Source: UBA1422 sp963676385
Lineage (GTDB): Bacteria > Bacillota > Clostridia > Peptostreptococcales > Anaerovoracaceae
Length of the DNA stretch: 64,000 bases
Assembly (NCBI GenBank): GCA_963676385.2
Contig: CAXXMM010000014.1
Span: forward strand, 1-64,000
Direction: 5' to 3'
Below the pieces are notes generated by a model, which saw only the letters and a program-made list of their open reading frames with translations, made no database searches and had not been told where the DNA came from. This document shows positions 49,502 through 59,115 of the stretch, piece after piece; position 1 is the stretch's first letter; each line of letters opens with the position of its first letter. The position numbers were made by a program, and so were the translations under genes.

Positions 49502-50482
49502 TTATTCTGTGGCACCGACAAGATGTCTGGCAATCTGAAGAACGTCTCCCATTACAGCGCTTCCCGTGGGAAGGGGACCTGCACCTTTGCCATAAAACAT
49601 CAACTCATCCACAGCATTTCCTCGGACAAAAATGGCATTGAATTCATTGCTGACCCCTGCAAGTGGGTGAGACTTTGGCAATTCAATGGGCTTCACACTG
49701 TAAACCAATTGATTTCCTTCTTTTTTTGCACTGGCGATTAGTTTAATTTTGTTGCCCCGCTGATCAGCTTTTTTGATTTGGTCTAATGTAATGGAAGTAA
49801 TCCCCTGGGTAGGGATGTCTCCGGGGGCCACATAGTGGTTAAATGCCAGCGCCATTAAAATAGTCAATTTGTTTGCCACGTCGTAGCCTTCCACATCCGC
49901 AGTAGGGTCCGCCTCGGCAAATCCTTTTTCTTGGGCAACTTTAAGAACATCTTCGTAAGCCAATCCGTTTTCTGTCATCTGGGTGAGAATATAATTGGTC
50001 GTCCCATTGAGAATCCCAAGAATTTCCTCAAATTGGTTGGCTTGGAGAACGGTTGTTAAAGCATTGAGAATGGGAATGCCGCCACCGACGCTTGCTTCAA
50101 ATCGAAAGAACACATTGTTTTCCTTGGCGGTTTCCATCAATACATGGAAATTGGCCGCTACAGCCGCCTTGTTAGCAGTCACCACGCTTTTGCCGTTTTT
50201 CATTGCATTCAGCATAAAAGTGGTTGCCGGCTCGATGCCACCCAACAGTTCGATGACGATTTGAATGGATGGGTCTTGGAAGATATCGTCCGGGTTTTGG
50301 GTAAATTGATCTTTTGAAACGGTAATGTCTCGTTTCCGTTCCGTATCTTTTTCGAGAATCTTGGAGATCCTAAGGTCAAGGCCAGAGGATGCGGCAATTT
50401 GTTCCCGGTTCATTTCCAGAGTTTTGTAGGTGCCGGTGCCGATGTTGCCCAGACCCAGCAATCCGATATTAATTGTTTTCAT
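49502..50482 (-). CDS. hom: Homoserine dehydrogenase, short form
   Basis: A 326-residue homoserine dehydrogenase that reduces aspartate semialdehyde on the way to threonine and methionine. NAD(P) loop GLGNIGTGTY, VVTANKAAVA, GGGIPILNAL and the catalytic LNGTTNYIL are present. Most Firmicute enzymes are about 430 residues with a C-terminal ACT domain for threonine feedback. This one ends after the catalytic domain, so feedback control is probably absent. thrB, thrC and lysC are not adjacent. Confidence 0.9.
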   Translation of the reverse strand: MKTINIGLLGLGNIGTGTYKTLEMNREQIAASSGLDLRISKILEKDTERKRDITVSKDQFTQNPDDIFQDPSIQIVIELLGGIEPATTFMLNAMKNGKSVVTANKAAVAANFHVLMETAKENNVFFRFEASVGGGIPILNALTTVLQANQFEEILGILNGTTNYILTQMTENGLAYEDVLKVAQEKGFAEADPTADVEGYDVANKLTILMALAFNHYVAPGDIPTQGITSITLDQIKKADQRGNKIKLIASAKKEGNQLVYSVKPIELPKSHPLAGVSNEFNAIFVRGNAVDELMFYGKGAGPLPTGSAVMGDVLQIARHLVGATE

Positions 50483-50586
50483 GGGTACCTCCTTGTATTT
50501 TGTACGAAGGAATTATATCCCATTTTGGCTTTTTTGTCTTTATATTATCTGAATAATTTATTATGATAGAGATGGAGGAAAATCAT

Positions 50587-51057
50587 ATGGCATTGCATAT
50601 TGTATTGGTTGAACCGGAAATACCCCCTAACACGGGAAATATTGCCAGATCTTGCGCCGCGACGGGAAGTGTGCTTCATTTAGTAAAACCCCTGGGGTTT
50701 TCCATTGACGACAAAACCCTTCGAAGGGCAGGATTGGATTACTGGCCCTATGTAAATTTAGAGGTTCATGATTGTTTGGATGACTTTTTGCAAAAATATT
50801 GTGGGCGAAAGATGTATTTGGCCACCACAAAAGGAAAGTCGTCCTATACAGAAATAAAATTTGAAGAAGAGGATATGATTCTCTTTGGAAGAGAGACCAG
50901 AGGGTTGCCAAAAGACTTTATTCAGGCCAACGAAGAACGAACCATTCGGATTCCCATGAGTGCCGAAACCCGTTTGCGATCACTGAATTTATCGAATTCA
51001 GTGAATATTATATTATTTGAAGCCCTACGCCAAATGGGCTTTCCCGGGTTGAAATAA
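50587..51057 (+). CDS. trmL: tRNA (cytidine/uridine-34 2'-O)-methyltransferase TrmL
   Basis: A 156-residue SPOUT methyltransferase modifying the wobble base of tRNA-Leu. N-terminal PEIPPNTGNIARSC, the SAM knot LFGRETRGLP and IRIPMSAETRLRSLNLSN are diagnostic. ATG 50587 follows GGAGG. It precedes rpoN by 40 bases. Confidence 0.93.
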   Translation: MALHIVLVEPEIPPNTGNIARSCAATGSVLHLVKPLGFSIDDKTLRRAGLDYWPYVNLEVHDCLDDFLQKYCGRKMYLATTKGKSSYTEIKFEEEDMILFGRETRGLPKDFIQANEERTIRIPMSAETRLRSLNLSNSVNIILFEALRQMGFPGLK

Positions 51058-51097
51058 ACGGCGGGTATGATATAATCAAACTGAGGTGTGAGGCAAC

Positions 51098-52495
51098 ATG
51101 CGACTTGGTTATGATCTGACAATTGAACAGTCCCAAAGATTAATTATGACTCCTGAGTTGATACAGGCAATTCAAATATTGCAGTTCAATACTCAGGAGT
51201 TAGATTCGTATGTCCAAGAACAACTTTTGACCAACCCGGTTTTGGAACCTGCGCCTCATGAAGAGGAATCCACCCCTGAAGGAGAAGTTGCAAAGCCCTT
51301 GGAGGAACGCAGAGATCCTTTAAGTGAATATATTCGTGAACGGGGATACGACGATCCCGGTTACAAACAGCCTCAGTATGACAGAGACGATAAGGATTAC
51401 TCCTTTGAACAATATGTCAGTACAGATATTACTTTGCCGGAACATTTAATGTTCCAATTGCAATTTGCATCGGGAAGCAAGGCTTGCAGAAGCATTGGCC
51501 GATATGTGATTGAGTCGTTGGATCAAAATGGATACATGACTTCAACTGAAGAAGAAATTGCCAATGCGCTAAATGTCAGCGTTGACAATGTCAATAAGGT
51601 TCTTCGTCTGATTCGCACCTTTGACCCCATTGGTGTGGGCGCCAAAAACCTTTCCCAATGTCTGCTGATTCAACTGGAAAGCAAAGGCATTTTAACAGAT
51701 GAATTACGAGAAATTGTAACCAATCATCTTGGGGATCTTGCCAACAACAGGTTGGGGGTTATCGCCAAAAGTTTGGGGGGAAACGTGCAGCGGGTTCAGG
51801 AACTGGGCGACATTATCAAGACTTTAGAACCGAAACCGGGAAGTCAGTTCTCCACTCAAGGGGAGACGAGATACATTATTCCCGATGTCATTGTAGAAAA
51901 GATTGGCGGGGAATATATCATCACCATGAATGACACCAGTGTGCCCAGACTGATGGTAAGTTCCTATTACGAGAATGTTCTTCGGGCATCAAAAAACGAC
52001 GAGAAACTTCATGACTATCTTTCGGAACGATTAAATTCCGCCTTATGGCTTATCAATAGCATTGAACAAAGAAAACAAACCATTATCAATGTGGTTAAAT
52101 CCATCGTACGATTTCAACGAGATTATTTTGATAAAGGAGACAAGTTCCTTAAAACTTTAACCCTAAAGCAGGTGGCTGAGGAGGTGGGAATTCACGAATC
52201 TACTGTAAGCCGATCCATCAACGGAAAATACATGCAGTGCCCCAGAGGGGTGCAAGAGTTGAAGTTTTTCTTTTCAGCCGGTGTATCGGATGGGCAGGGG
52301 GACGGAATTTCTTCCAATAGTATTAAAACTCATTTACGGGAAATTATTGATGCTGAAGATCCAAAATCTCCGTACAGCGACCAGGATCTGGTTGCAATCT
52401 TAAAGGAACGTGGCATTGGCCTTTCCAGGCGAACCGTGGCAAAATATCGGGATGATATGCGGATTCTTTCTTCATCAAGGAGAAAAAGATATTGA
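51098..52495 (+). CDS. rpoN: RNA polymerase sigma-54 factor
   Basis: A 465-residue RpoN. Region I is glutamine-rich (TIEQSQRLIMTPELIQAIQI), followed by an acidic linker, the core-binding domain, a helix-turn-helix (LKQVAEEVGIHESTVSRSI) and the C-terminal RpoN box SRRTVAKYRD. All parts are intact. It is 30 bases ahead of gap1. In clostridia sigma-54 often drives carbon or amino acid catabolic operons with enhancer-binding proteins, none of which is visible here. Confidence 0.95.
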   Translation: MRLGYDLTIEQSQRLIMTPELIQAIQILQFNTQELDSYVQEQLLTNPVLEPAPHEEESTPEGEVAKPLEERRDPLSEYIRERGYDDPGYKQPQYDRDDKDYSFEQYVSTDITLPEHLMFQLQFASGSKACRSIGRYVIESLDQNGYMTSTEEEIANALNVSVDNVNKVLRLIRTFDPIGVGAKNLSQCLLIQLESKGILTDELREIVTNHLGDLANNRLGVIAKSLGGNVQRVQELGDIIKTLEPKPGSQFSTQGETRYIIPDVIVEKIGGEYIITMNDTSVPRLMVSSYYENVLRASKNDEKLHDYLSERLNSALWLINSIEQRKQTIINVVKSIVRFQRDYFDKGDKFLKTLTLKQVAEEVGIHESTVSRSINGKYMQCPRGVQELKFFFSAGVSDGQGDGISSNSIKTHLREIIDAEDPKSPYSDQDLVAILKERGIGLSRRTVAKYRDDMRILSSSRRKRY

Positions 52496-52524
52496 CAATA
52501 TAGTAAAACAGGAGGAAATTTAAA

Positions 52525-53541
52525 ATGACAATCAAGGTTGGAATCAACGGATTCGGACGTATCGGAAAGGTTTCTTTTCTCGCTTCAATGGATGACAAGG
52601 ACATTGAAATATGCGGCATCAATGTAAGAAATGCAAACCTTGAATACCTGATATACATGATTCGGTACGACTCGTCATTCGGAAGATTCAATGGCTCACT
52701 AGAGAAATATGAAAAAGGAATTATCGCCAATGGAAAAAAAATCCCCGTATACAGCGAAAGTGATGCGGCCAACATCCCCTGGTCTGAATGTGGAGCGGAA
52801 TATATCATCGATGCAACGGGAGCTTATGTGACCTCGGAATCAGCTAGCAAGCATCTTATTGGGGGGGCAAAAAAAGTTGTTATTTCTGCACCGGCAAAGG
52901 ACGATGTTACACCGACGTACGTCATGGGGGTCAATCATGACAAATACACAAAAGATGTCAATATTGTCTCAAATGCGTCTTGCACGACAAACTGCCTGGC
53001 GCCTTTGGCCAAGGTAATTGAAGACAACTATGGCATTGAGCAAGGGCTCATGTCAACGATACATTCGGCGACGGCGAAACAGAAGGTTGTAGATGCCCGT
53101 TCCTTAAAGGACTGGCGAACCGGCAGATCTGTTTTTGGCAACATCATACCGTCAAGCACTGGGGCAACCAAGGCTGTTGGCCTTGTGATTCCTTCATTGA
53201 AAGGAAAAATGACCGGCATATCCTACCGGGTACCAACCTCCGACGTTTCAGTCATTGACCTGAACGTCATGTTAAAAACAAAAACCAACTACGAAGATAT
53301 CTGCAAGAAAGTGAAGGAAGCCTCTGAAACATATATGAAAGGAATCATTGAATATGTTGATGATGAAGTTGTTTCTTCAGATTTTATCGGGGATCCGCAC
53401 ACTTCCATATTTGATGCGCGAGAGGGCATTATGCTCAATGACAAGTTCTTTAAGCTGATTGCTTTTTACGATAATGAGTGGGGATATTCCAATAAAATTT
53501 TAATGCTGATAAAACACATGCACGCAATCGACAATCAGTAA
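52525..53541 (+). CDS. gap1: Glyceraldehyde-3-phosphate dehydrogenase, divergent paralogue
   Basis: A 338-residue GAPDH with catalytic Cys in SNASCTTNCLAP and His in MSTIHSATAKQK. It is unlike its downstream neighbour: the S-loop reads VDARSLKDWRTGRS, as in enterobacterial and eukaryotic enzymes, while the second copy has the Gram-positive form. The NAD ribose-binding Asp of canonical GAPDH (IND) is Val here (GINVRNANL), so coenzyme preference may differ. AGGAGG precedes the ATG. Acquisition from outside is plausible. Confidence 0.9.
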   Translation: MTIKVGINGFGRIGKVSFLASMDDKDIEICGINVRNANLEYLIYMIRYDSSFGRFNGSLEKYEKGIIANGKKIPVYSESDAANIPWSECGAEYIIDATGAYVTSESASKHLIGGAKKVVISAPAKDDVTPTYVMGVNHDKYTKDVNIVSNASCTTNCLAPLAKVIEDNYGIEQGLMSTIHSATAKQKVVDARSLKDWRTGRSVFGNIIPSSTGATKAVGLVIPSLKGKMTGISYRVPTSDVSVIDLNVMLKTKTNYEDICKKVKEASETYMKGIIEYVDDEVVSSDFIGDPHTSIFDAREGIMLNDKFFKLIAFYDNEWGYSNKILMLIKHMHAIDNQ

Positions 53542-53612
53542 AAACCGCTGTTGTCATCACTCTTCCAATATTACTAATCAATTTATTAAAATAGTAGAGA
53601 GGAAAAAAATGT

Positions 53613-54623
53613 ATGAAAAAAAAGATTGGAATTAATGGCTTTGGTAGAATCGGCAGAAATGCGTTTAAAGTCGCATTAAGCAAGGACACGAACTTTGAGG
53701 TGGTTGCCATCAATGATTTGACCACACCTGCAACGTTGGCTCATTTGTTGAAGTATGATAGCTGTTTTGGTAAGTTTGATGGAACCTGTGAAGCAACGGA
53801 TGATGCCATCATCGTAAATGGCAAAAAAATTAAGATCTATGCAGAAAAGGATCCGGCAATGATTCCTTGGGATGAGCTGGGAGTTGAACTGGTAATGGAA
53901 TCTACAGGGTTATTCACCGCCAGAGATGCTGCATCAAAACATTTGGGCAAAGGTGTAAAGAAAGTTGTTATTTCCGCTCCGGCCAAGGGTGATGATGCAA
54001 CAATTGTTATGGGCGTCAACCACGAAACCTATGACCCTAAAAACCATCATTTGGTTTCCAACGCTTCCTGCACCACAAACTGTTTGGCACCTATTGCCGC
54101 AGTTTTGGATCGGGAATATGGCATAGAAAAAGGCTTGATGACCACCATTCACTCCTATACCAATGACCAAAAAATTCTAGATCTTCCCCACAAGGACCTT
54201 CGAAGAGCCAGGGCGGCTGCCGTATCCATGATTCCCACAGAGACCGGCGCAGCTAAGGCAATTGGCCGGGTGATTCCTTCTTTAGACGGAAAGTTAAACG
54301 GAATGGCCATTCGAGTCCCCACCCCGGCGGTATCGGTAGTGGACTTAGTAGTACAACTAAAAAAACCTTTCACAACTGAGAGCGTCAACGCGGCTATGAA
54401 AAAAGCATCTGAAACAGACATGAAGGGTGTTTTAGGATACTGTGATGAACCTTTGGTATCAGTTGACTTTAAAGGGGATTCCAGATCCTCTATTTTGGAT
54501 TCTATCTGCACCATGTCTCTTGGTGGGGATATGCTGAAAGTGGTTTCCTGGTATGACAACGAATGGGGTTTCTCCAATCGAATTGTTGACTTGATAGAAT
54601 ACATGATTTCCAAAGGATTATAA
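53613..54623 (+). CDS. gap: Glyceraldehyde-3-phosphate dehydrogenase
   Basis: A 336-residue NAD-type GAPDH of Gram-positive style. NAD-binding GINGFGRIGRNAF and VAINDLTTP keep the Asp that selects NAD. Catalytic SNASCTTNCLAP and His in TTIHSYTNDQK are intact, and the S-loop is LPHKDLRRARAA. It is 17 bases ahead of pgk and is evidently the glycolytic enzyme of the operon. Confidence 0.95.
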   Translation: MKKKIGINGFGRIGRNAFKVALSKDTNFEVVAINDLTTPATLAHLLKYDSCFGKFDGTCEATDDAIIVNGKKIKIYAEKDPAMIPWDELGVELVMESTGLFTARDAASKHLGKGVKKVVISAPAKGDDATIVMGVNHETYDPKNHHLVSNASCTTNCLAPIAAVLDREYGIEKGLMTTIHSYTNDQKILDLPHKDLRRARAAAVSMIPTETGAAKAIGRVIPSLDGKLNGMAIRVPTPAVSVVDLVVQLKKPFTTESVNAAMKKASETDMKGVLGYCDEPLVSVDFKGDSRSSILDSICTMSLGGDMLKVVSWYDNEWGFSNRIVDLIEYMISKGL

Positions 54624-54640
54624 GGGGAAAGGCAGATAAA

Positions 54641-55825
54641 GTGAAGAAAACCATTAAAGATGTTGACGTGAAGGATAAACGAGTCTTAGTTCGAGTTGAC
54701 TTCAATGTGCCCATGCGAGATGGGGTTATTTCCAATGATGTTAGAATCATTGCGGCCATTCCCACCATCAACTATTTGATTGAGCATGGGGCAAAGATTA
54801 TTTTAATGTCCCATTTAGGTCGACCGGAAGGCCGGCCGGACCCACAATTTTCGTTGAAGCCGGTAGCGGATCGGTTGGAGCAGATGATTGGACGCAAGGT
54901 TTTGTTTGTTCCCAGCGAAAAAGTGGTGGATGATCATGTGCGGCAAGCGGCCATGAGTTTGACTGCCGGGCAAGTAATGTTGCTGGAAAATACCCGCTTC
55001 AGAGGGGAAGACACAGCCAATGCAGAGCCGTTCACCGGTGAACTGGCCCAGTTGGGCGAACTCTTTGTGAACGATGCCTTTGGGACGGCACATCGAAAGA
55101 ACAGTTCAACCACAGGAGTGGCCAAGTATTTACCTGCTGTGTCAGGATTTCTCATCGAAAAAGAAGTGAAGTTTCTGGGACAGATTCTGGAAGCCCCTGC
55201 GCGTCCCTTTGTTGCAATTATTGGTGGCGCAAAAGTGGGAGACAAAATCCTCGTCATTGAGAACTTGTTAAAAAAAGTTGATACCCTGATTATTGGTGGG
55301 GGTATGGCATATACCTTCTTTAAATCTATGGGATATGAGATTGGTCAGTCTATTTTGGATAAGGATAATGTGGAACTGGCTGCTCGACTTTTGCTTCAGG
55401 CAAAAGCTGCCGGGGTGAAACTCCTACTTCCCGTTGATACGGTATGTGCTTCGGCTTTTTCCAACGATGCAACCAAAGTGGTATATGACAGCACGAAAAT
55501 CCCTAAGGATATGATGGGTTTGGATATCGGCCCAAAAACCCAGGAGCTCTTTGCCAGCACCATGGAAGGGGCAGCAACCATCTTTTGGAATGGCCCGATG
55601 GGCGTCTTTGAAATGGATAATTTTGCAGATGGAACTCGAGCCGTTGCGGAGGCCATGGCGAAAAGTGACGCTGTCACCATCATTGGCGGCGGCGATTCGG
55701 CGGCGGCACTGGAGAAGTTTGGGCTACAATATGAAATGACACACATTACCACCGGAGGCGGTGCATCTTTGGAATTTCTGGAGGGCAAGGAATTGCCGGG
55801 CATTGCAGTATTGGAGGACAAATAG
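54641..55825 (+). CDS. pgk: Phosphoglycerate kinase
   Basis: A 394-residue phosphoglycerate kinase producing ATP in glycolysis. RVDFNVPMRDG, LMSHLGRPEG and the C-terminal TTGGGASLEFLEGKELPG are diagnostic. GTG start follows GGGGAAAGG. It ends one base ahead of tpiA. Confidence 0.96.
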   Translation: MKKTIKDVDVKDKRVLVRVDFNVPMRDGVISNDVRIIAAIPTINYLIEHGAKIILMSHLGRPEGRPDPQFSLKPVADRLEQMIGRKVLFVPSEKVVDDHVRQAAMSLTAGQVMLLENTRFRGEDTANAEPFTGELAQLGELFVNDAFGTAHRKNSSTTGVAKYLPAVSGFLIEKEVKFLGQILEAPARPFVAIIGGAKVGDKILVIENLLKKVDTLIIGGGMAYTFFKSMGYEIGQSILDKDNVELAARLLLQAKAAGVKLLLPVDTVCASAFSNDATKVVYDSTKIPKDMMGLDIGPKTQELFASTMEGAATIFWNGPMGVFEMDNFADGTRAVAEAMAKSDAVTIIGGGDSAAALEKFGLQYEMTHITTGGGASLEFLEGKELPGIAVLEDK

Positions 55826-55826
55826 A

Positions 55827-56573
55827 ATGAGAATACCTTTTATCGCAGGAAACTGGAAAATGTTTAAGACCCAAAATGAAGCCCGAATTTTTGCTGATGA
55901 ATTCAAAAATCTTTATGGAAAGACAGACGTGAGAGCCGCCATTTGTGCCCCTTACTTGGATATTCCTCTTTTGGTTGAGGCTTTCCAAGGCACAGACATA
56001 AAAGTGGGAGCCCAAAACGTCCATTTTGAAAAAGAGGGTGCATTCACAGGTGAAGTATCCATTGCGATGTTGGAAGAAGCCGGGGTTGACTATTGCATTA
56101 TCGGTCATTCAGAACGGCGACAATACTTTGGAGAAACAGATGAGACTGTCAATAAAAAGTTGCATGCCTTGTTTGCTTCTACCATTTTGCCCATTCTTTG
56201 CGTAGGCGAAGTATTGGAAGAGCGGGATGGGGGTATTGCATTGAAAGTTGTTGAGAATCAGCTAACCAAAGATTTGGTTGGTCTTTCTGCTCAGCAAGTT
56301 TCCGCATTGACCATTGCCTATGAACCGGTTTGGGCCATAGGTACCGGTCGGAACGCAACACCTGAACAGGCAGACGAAATGTGCGGATTTATCCGAGATG
56401 TCATTGAGAAATTATATGGAGATGCCGTGGGCGATCAAGTAGTGATTCAGTATGGCGGCAGCGTAAAACCCGGTAATGCTTCAGACTTAATGAATATGCC
56501 GGAAATCGATGGTGCCTTAGTAGGCGGAGCAAGTCTGAAACCAAGAGATTTCATGGATATCATTGAATTTTAA
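55827..56573 (+). CDS. tpiA: Triosephosphate isomerase
   Basis: A 248-residue TIM-barrel enzyme. GNWKM, IGHSERRQYFGE (catalytic His), YEPVWAIGTGRNATP (catalytic Glu and loop 6) and IQYGGSVKPGN are all present. ATG 55827 starts one base after the pgk stop. gpmI and eno, often next in clostridial operons, are not here. Confidence 0.96.
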   Translation: MRIPFIAGNWKMFKTQNEARIFADEFKNLYGKTDVRAAICAPYLDIPLLVEAFQGTDIKVGAQNVHFEKEGAFTGEVSIAMLEEAGVDYCIIGHSERRQYFGETDETVNKKLHALFASTILPILCVGEVLEERDGGIALKVVENQLTKDLVGLSAQQVSALTIAYEPVWAIGTGRNATPEQADEMCGFIRDVIEKLYGDAVGDQVVIQYGGSVKPGNASDLMNMPEIDGALVGGASLKPRDFMDIIEF

Positions 56574-56656
56574 GTGTTGATTTTTGAAGATTCCTATGGT
56601 AAACTCAAATGGTTATGGGGGTGGCAACGCTCCCACATCCTACAGGAGGAATTTTT

Positions 56657-56887
56657 ATGATTGCATTAAAGATAATTTTGGTAATAGCGAGCCTTGTTCT
56701 GATTGGAAGCATATTGCTTCAATCCAGCAACAGTGCCGGTTTGTCTGGCGCCATTGCAGGTGGTGCCGAACAGTTATTTGGCAAAAAAAGAGCCAGAGGC
56801 TATGATGCTGTGCTGGCCAAAATTTCCACAGCGGGTGCTGTATTGTTTATTCTTCTTTCTTTGGTCATTGTGACCTTGGAAGGATAA
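56657..56887 (+). CDS. secG: Preprotein translocase subunit SecG
   Basis: A 76-residue membrane protein with two helices (about residues 3-21 and 56-74) and the connecting loop QSSNSAGLSGAIAGGAEQLF typical of SecG, part of the SecYEG channel. ACAGGAGG precedes the ATG at 56657. Confidence 0.9.
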   Translation: MIALKIILVIASLVLIGSILLQSSNSAGLSGAIAGGAEQLFGKKRARGYDAVLAKISTAGAVLFILLSLVIVTLEG

Positions 56888-56941
56888 TGGGCATCCCCCT
56901 TGATATCGTTTCTAATTTAGTTATCATATTCGCTTTTCAAT

Positions 56942-56968
56942 AAGAGGTGTCTTTGCGACGCCTCTTTA
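56942..56968 (+). terminator. Probable terminator between secG and hppA
   Basis: AAGAGGTGTC with GACGCCTCTT (one G-T pair) around a short loop, then TTTATC. The T-run is weak. Confidence 0.6.
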
Positions 56969-56995
56969 TCGAAGTGTAAGGAGGAATTGAGTATT

Positions 56996-59017
56996 ATGTT
57001 GATAACCATGAAAGCACTTGCGATTCTTGTGCCTATTGCCGCCCTTATTGGGTTGGCTGTGGCGTATGGATTGTCTGCCTGGATCGGCAAAGCAGATTCG
57101 GGTACGGACAGAATGAGAGAAATCTCCGGGTATATCCGGGAGGGGGCTATGGCATTCCTAAGACGGGAATATAAGGCTATGGCTGTGGTGATTTTAATCA
57201 TTTTCTTATTAATTGGCTTTGCCATTAGTTGGGTTACCGCTGGGCTGTATGTCTTCGGTGCTCTGTTATCTGTACTTTCCGGATTTTTCGGAATGCGAGT
57301 TGCCACCAAGGGAAATGTGCGAACTGCCTATGCTGCGCAACAAAGCGGCATTAGCAAAGCCCTAAAAATTGCATTTAGAAGTGGTGCAGTAATGGGCCTT
57401 TGTGTATCTGGATTAGGTTTATTAGGCCTTGGTATTATCTTTGTAGCGTTGGGTCTTGATTCAGTGCAAGTCATTACCGGATTTGGACTTGGTGCTTCTT
57501 CAATGGCCTTGTTTGGTCGAGTTGGTGGCGGCATTTATACCAAAGCGGCAGACGTTGGAGCCGACCTGGTGGGAAAAGTTGAAGCCGGTATTCCGGAAGA
57601 TGACCCGAGAAATCCTGCCGTTATCGCAGACAACGTAGGTGACAATGTAGGTGACGTTGCGGGTATGGGCTCTGACCTGTTTGAGTCCTATGTAGGTTCC
57701 ATTATATCCGCCATTACCTTGGCCGCTGTTGCAGCAGCCAATTCAGGGGGGGCATTTGATGAGACTGTTGCCGCGGTGTTCCCATTATTGTTGGCAGCCA
57801 TTGGTTTGGTGGCTTCTGTCATTGGTATTTTGATGGTTCGCGGCAAAGAAGGCGGAAATCCTGCTACAGCATTGAACATGGGCACCTATATTAGTGGCGT
57901 TATTGTTATTATTGCGGCTTTTATTTTGAGCCATTTCATGCTGGGAAGTTTAAAATATGCCTATGCTATAATCGGTGGACTTTTGGTAGGAATTGCCATT
58001 GGCAAAATTACTGAAATCTATACTTCCGGTGACTATAAACACGTGAAGAAAATTGCGGAGCAGTGCCAGACCGGCCCTGCTACCACCATTATTTCTGGCT
58101 TTGCCGTAGGTATGCTTTCCACAGTATGGCCGATTATTTGTATTGCAGCGGGCATCTATATTTCCTATGCTGCTGCCGGCATGTATGGCATCGCCTTGGC
58201 TGCCGTTGGTATGCTTTCCACCACGGGAATGGTGGTTGCCGTAGATGCATATGGTCCGGTTTCAGACAATGCAGGGGGGATTGCCGAAATGGCGGATATG
58301 CCTCCTGAGGTTCGAAAAATTACTGACAAGTTGGATGCAGTTGGTAACACAACGGCGGCCATTGGAAAAGGCTTTGCTATTGGCTCTGCAGCCCTGACAG
58401 CCCTGGCCCTGTTTGCCTCTTATGCAACAGTGGCCAATCTGACGGATATTAGTTTGTTGGATCCCATTGTTATTGTTGGTCTGTTTATTGGTGGTGTATT
58501 GCCATTCCTATTCTCTGCTATGACCATGAATTCTGTGGGCAAGGCAGCCTATCAAATGATTGAAGAAGTACGACGTCAGTTTAAGGAAGACAAGGGCATT
58601 ATGGCCGGCACTTCCAAACCTGACTATTCTAGATGTGTAGACATTTCCACAAAGGCAGCCTTAAAAGAAATGTTGGCACCTGGCTTGATGGCTATTGTTG
58701 CTCCCTTGCTAGTGGGATTGGTTCTGGGAACCGAAGCACTGGGCGGTATGTTGGCCGGCGCAGTTGTTGCCGGTGTTCTGTTGGCCATTATGATGGCCAA
58801 TGCCGGTGGCGCTTGGGATAATGCGAAGAAATACATTGAAGAAGGTCATTATGGCGGCAAAGGTTCGGATGCGCATCATGCTGCTGTTGTTGGTGATACA
58901 GTAGGGGATCCGTTTAAAGATACTTCCGGCCCATCTATCAACATTTTGATTAAGTTGATGACCATTGTATCTGTTGTTTTTGCACCGATTTTCGTTCATT
59001 TTGGTGGATTGATTTAA
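56996..59017 (+). CDS. hppA: Membrane-bound cation-pumping pyrophosphatase
   Basis: A 673-residue integral membrane pyrophosphatase with about 16 helices that couples PPi hydrolysis to H+ or Na+ export. The catalytic loop GGGIYTKAADVGADLVGK, the Asp-rich DNVGDNVGDVAGMGSDLFES and the C-terminal GDTVGDPFKDTSGPS are intact. In GNTTAAIGKGFAIGSAAL, Ala is at the position that in K+-independent enzymes is Lys, so it should be K+-dependent. Whether it pumps Na+ or H+ is not settled by sequence seen here. ATG 56996 lies ten bases after AAGGAGG. A terminator follows. Confidence 0.95.
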   Translation: MLITMKALAILVPIAALIGLAVAYGLSAWIGKADSGTDRMREISGYIREGAMAFLRREYKAMAVVILIIFLLIGFAISWVTAGLYVFGALLSVLSGFFGMRVATKGNVRTAYAAQQSGISKALKIAFRSGAVMGLCVSGLGLLGLGIIFVALGLDSVQVITGFGLGASSMALFGRVGGGIYTKAADVGADLVGKVEAGIPEDDPRNPAVIADNVGDNVGDVAGMGSDLFESYVGSIISAITLAAVAAANSGGAFDETVAAVFPLLLAAIGLVASVIGILMVRGKEGGNPATALNMGTYISGVIVIIAAFILSHFMLGSLKYAYAIIGGLLVGIAIGKITEIYTSGDYKHVKKIAEQCQTGPATTIISGFAVGMLSTVWPIICIAAGIYISYAAAGMYGIALAAVGMLSTTGMVVAVDAYGPVSDNAGGIAEMADMPPEVRKITDKLDAVGNTTAAIGKGFAIGSAALTALALFASYATVANLTDISLLDPIVIVGLFIGGVLPFLFSAMTMNSVGKAAYQMIEEVRRQFKEDKGIMAGTSKPDYSRCVDISTKAALKEMLAPGLMAIVAPLLVGLVLGTEALGGMLAGAVVAGVLLAIMMANAGGAWDNAKKYIEEGHYGGKGSDAHHAAVVGDTVGDPFKDTSGPSINILIKLMTIVSVVFAPIFVHFGGLI

Positions 59018-59060
59018 GTAGCAGGGTGAGAGCAATCACAAATATTAGATACATCGATTT

Positions 59061-59090
59061 AGGACAGGCAAATATCGCCTGTCCTTTTTT
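59061..59090 (+). terminator. Intrinsic terminator after hppA
   Basis: AGGACAGGC and GCCTGTCCT around a seven-base loop, followed by six Ts. Confidence 0.92.
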
Positions 59091-59115
59091 CATTGGAATG
59101 TGTTATGATGATTCT

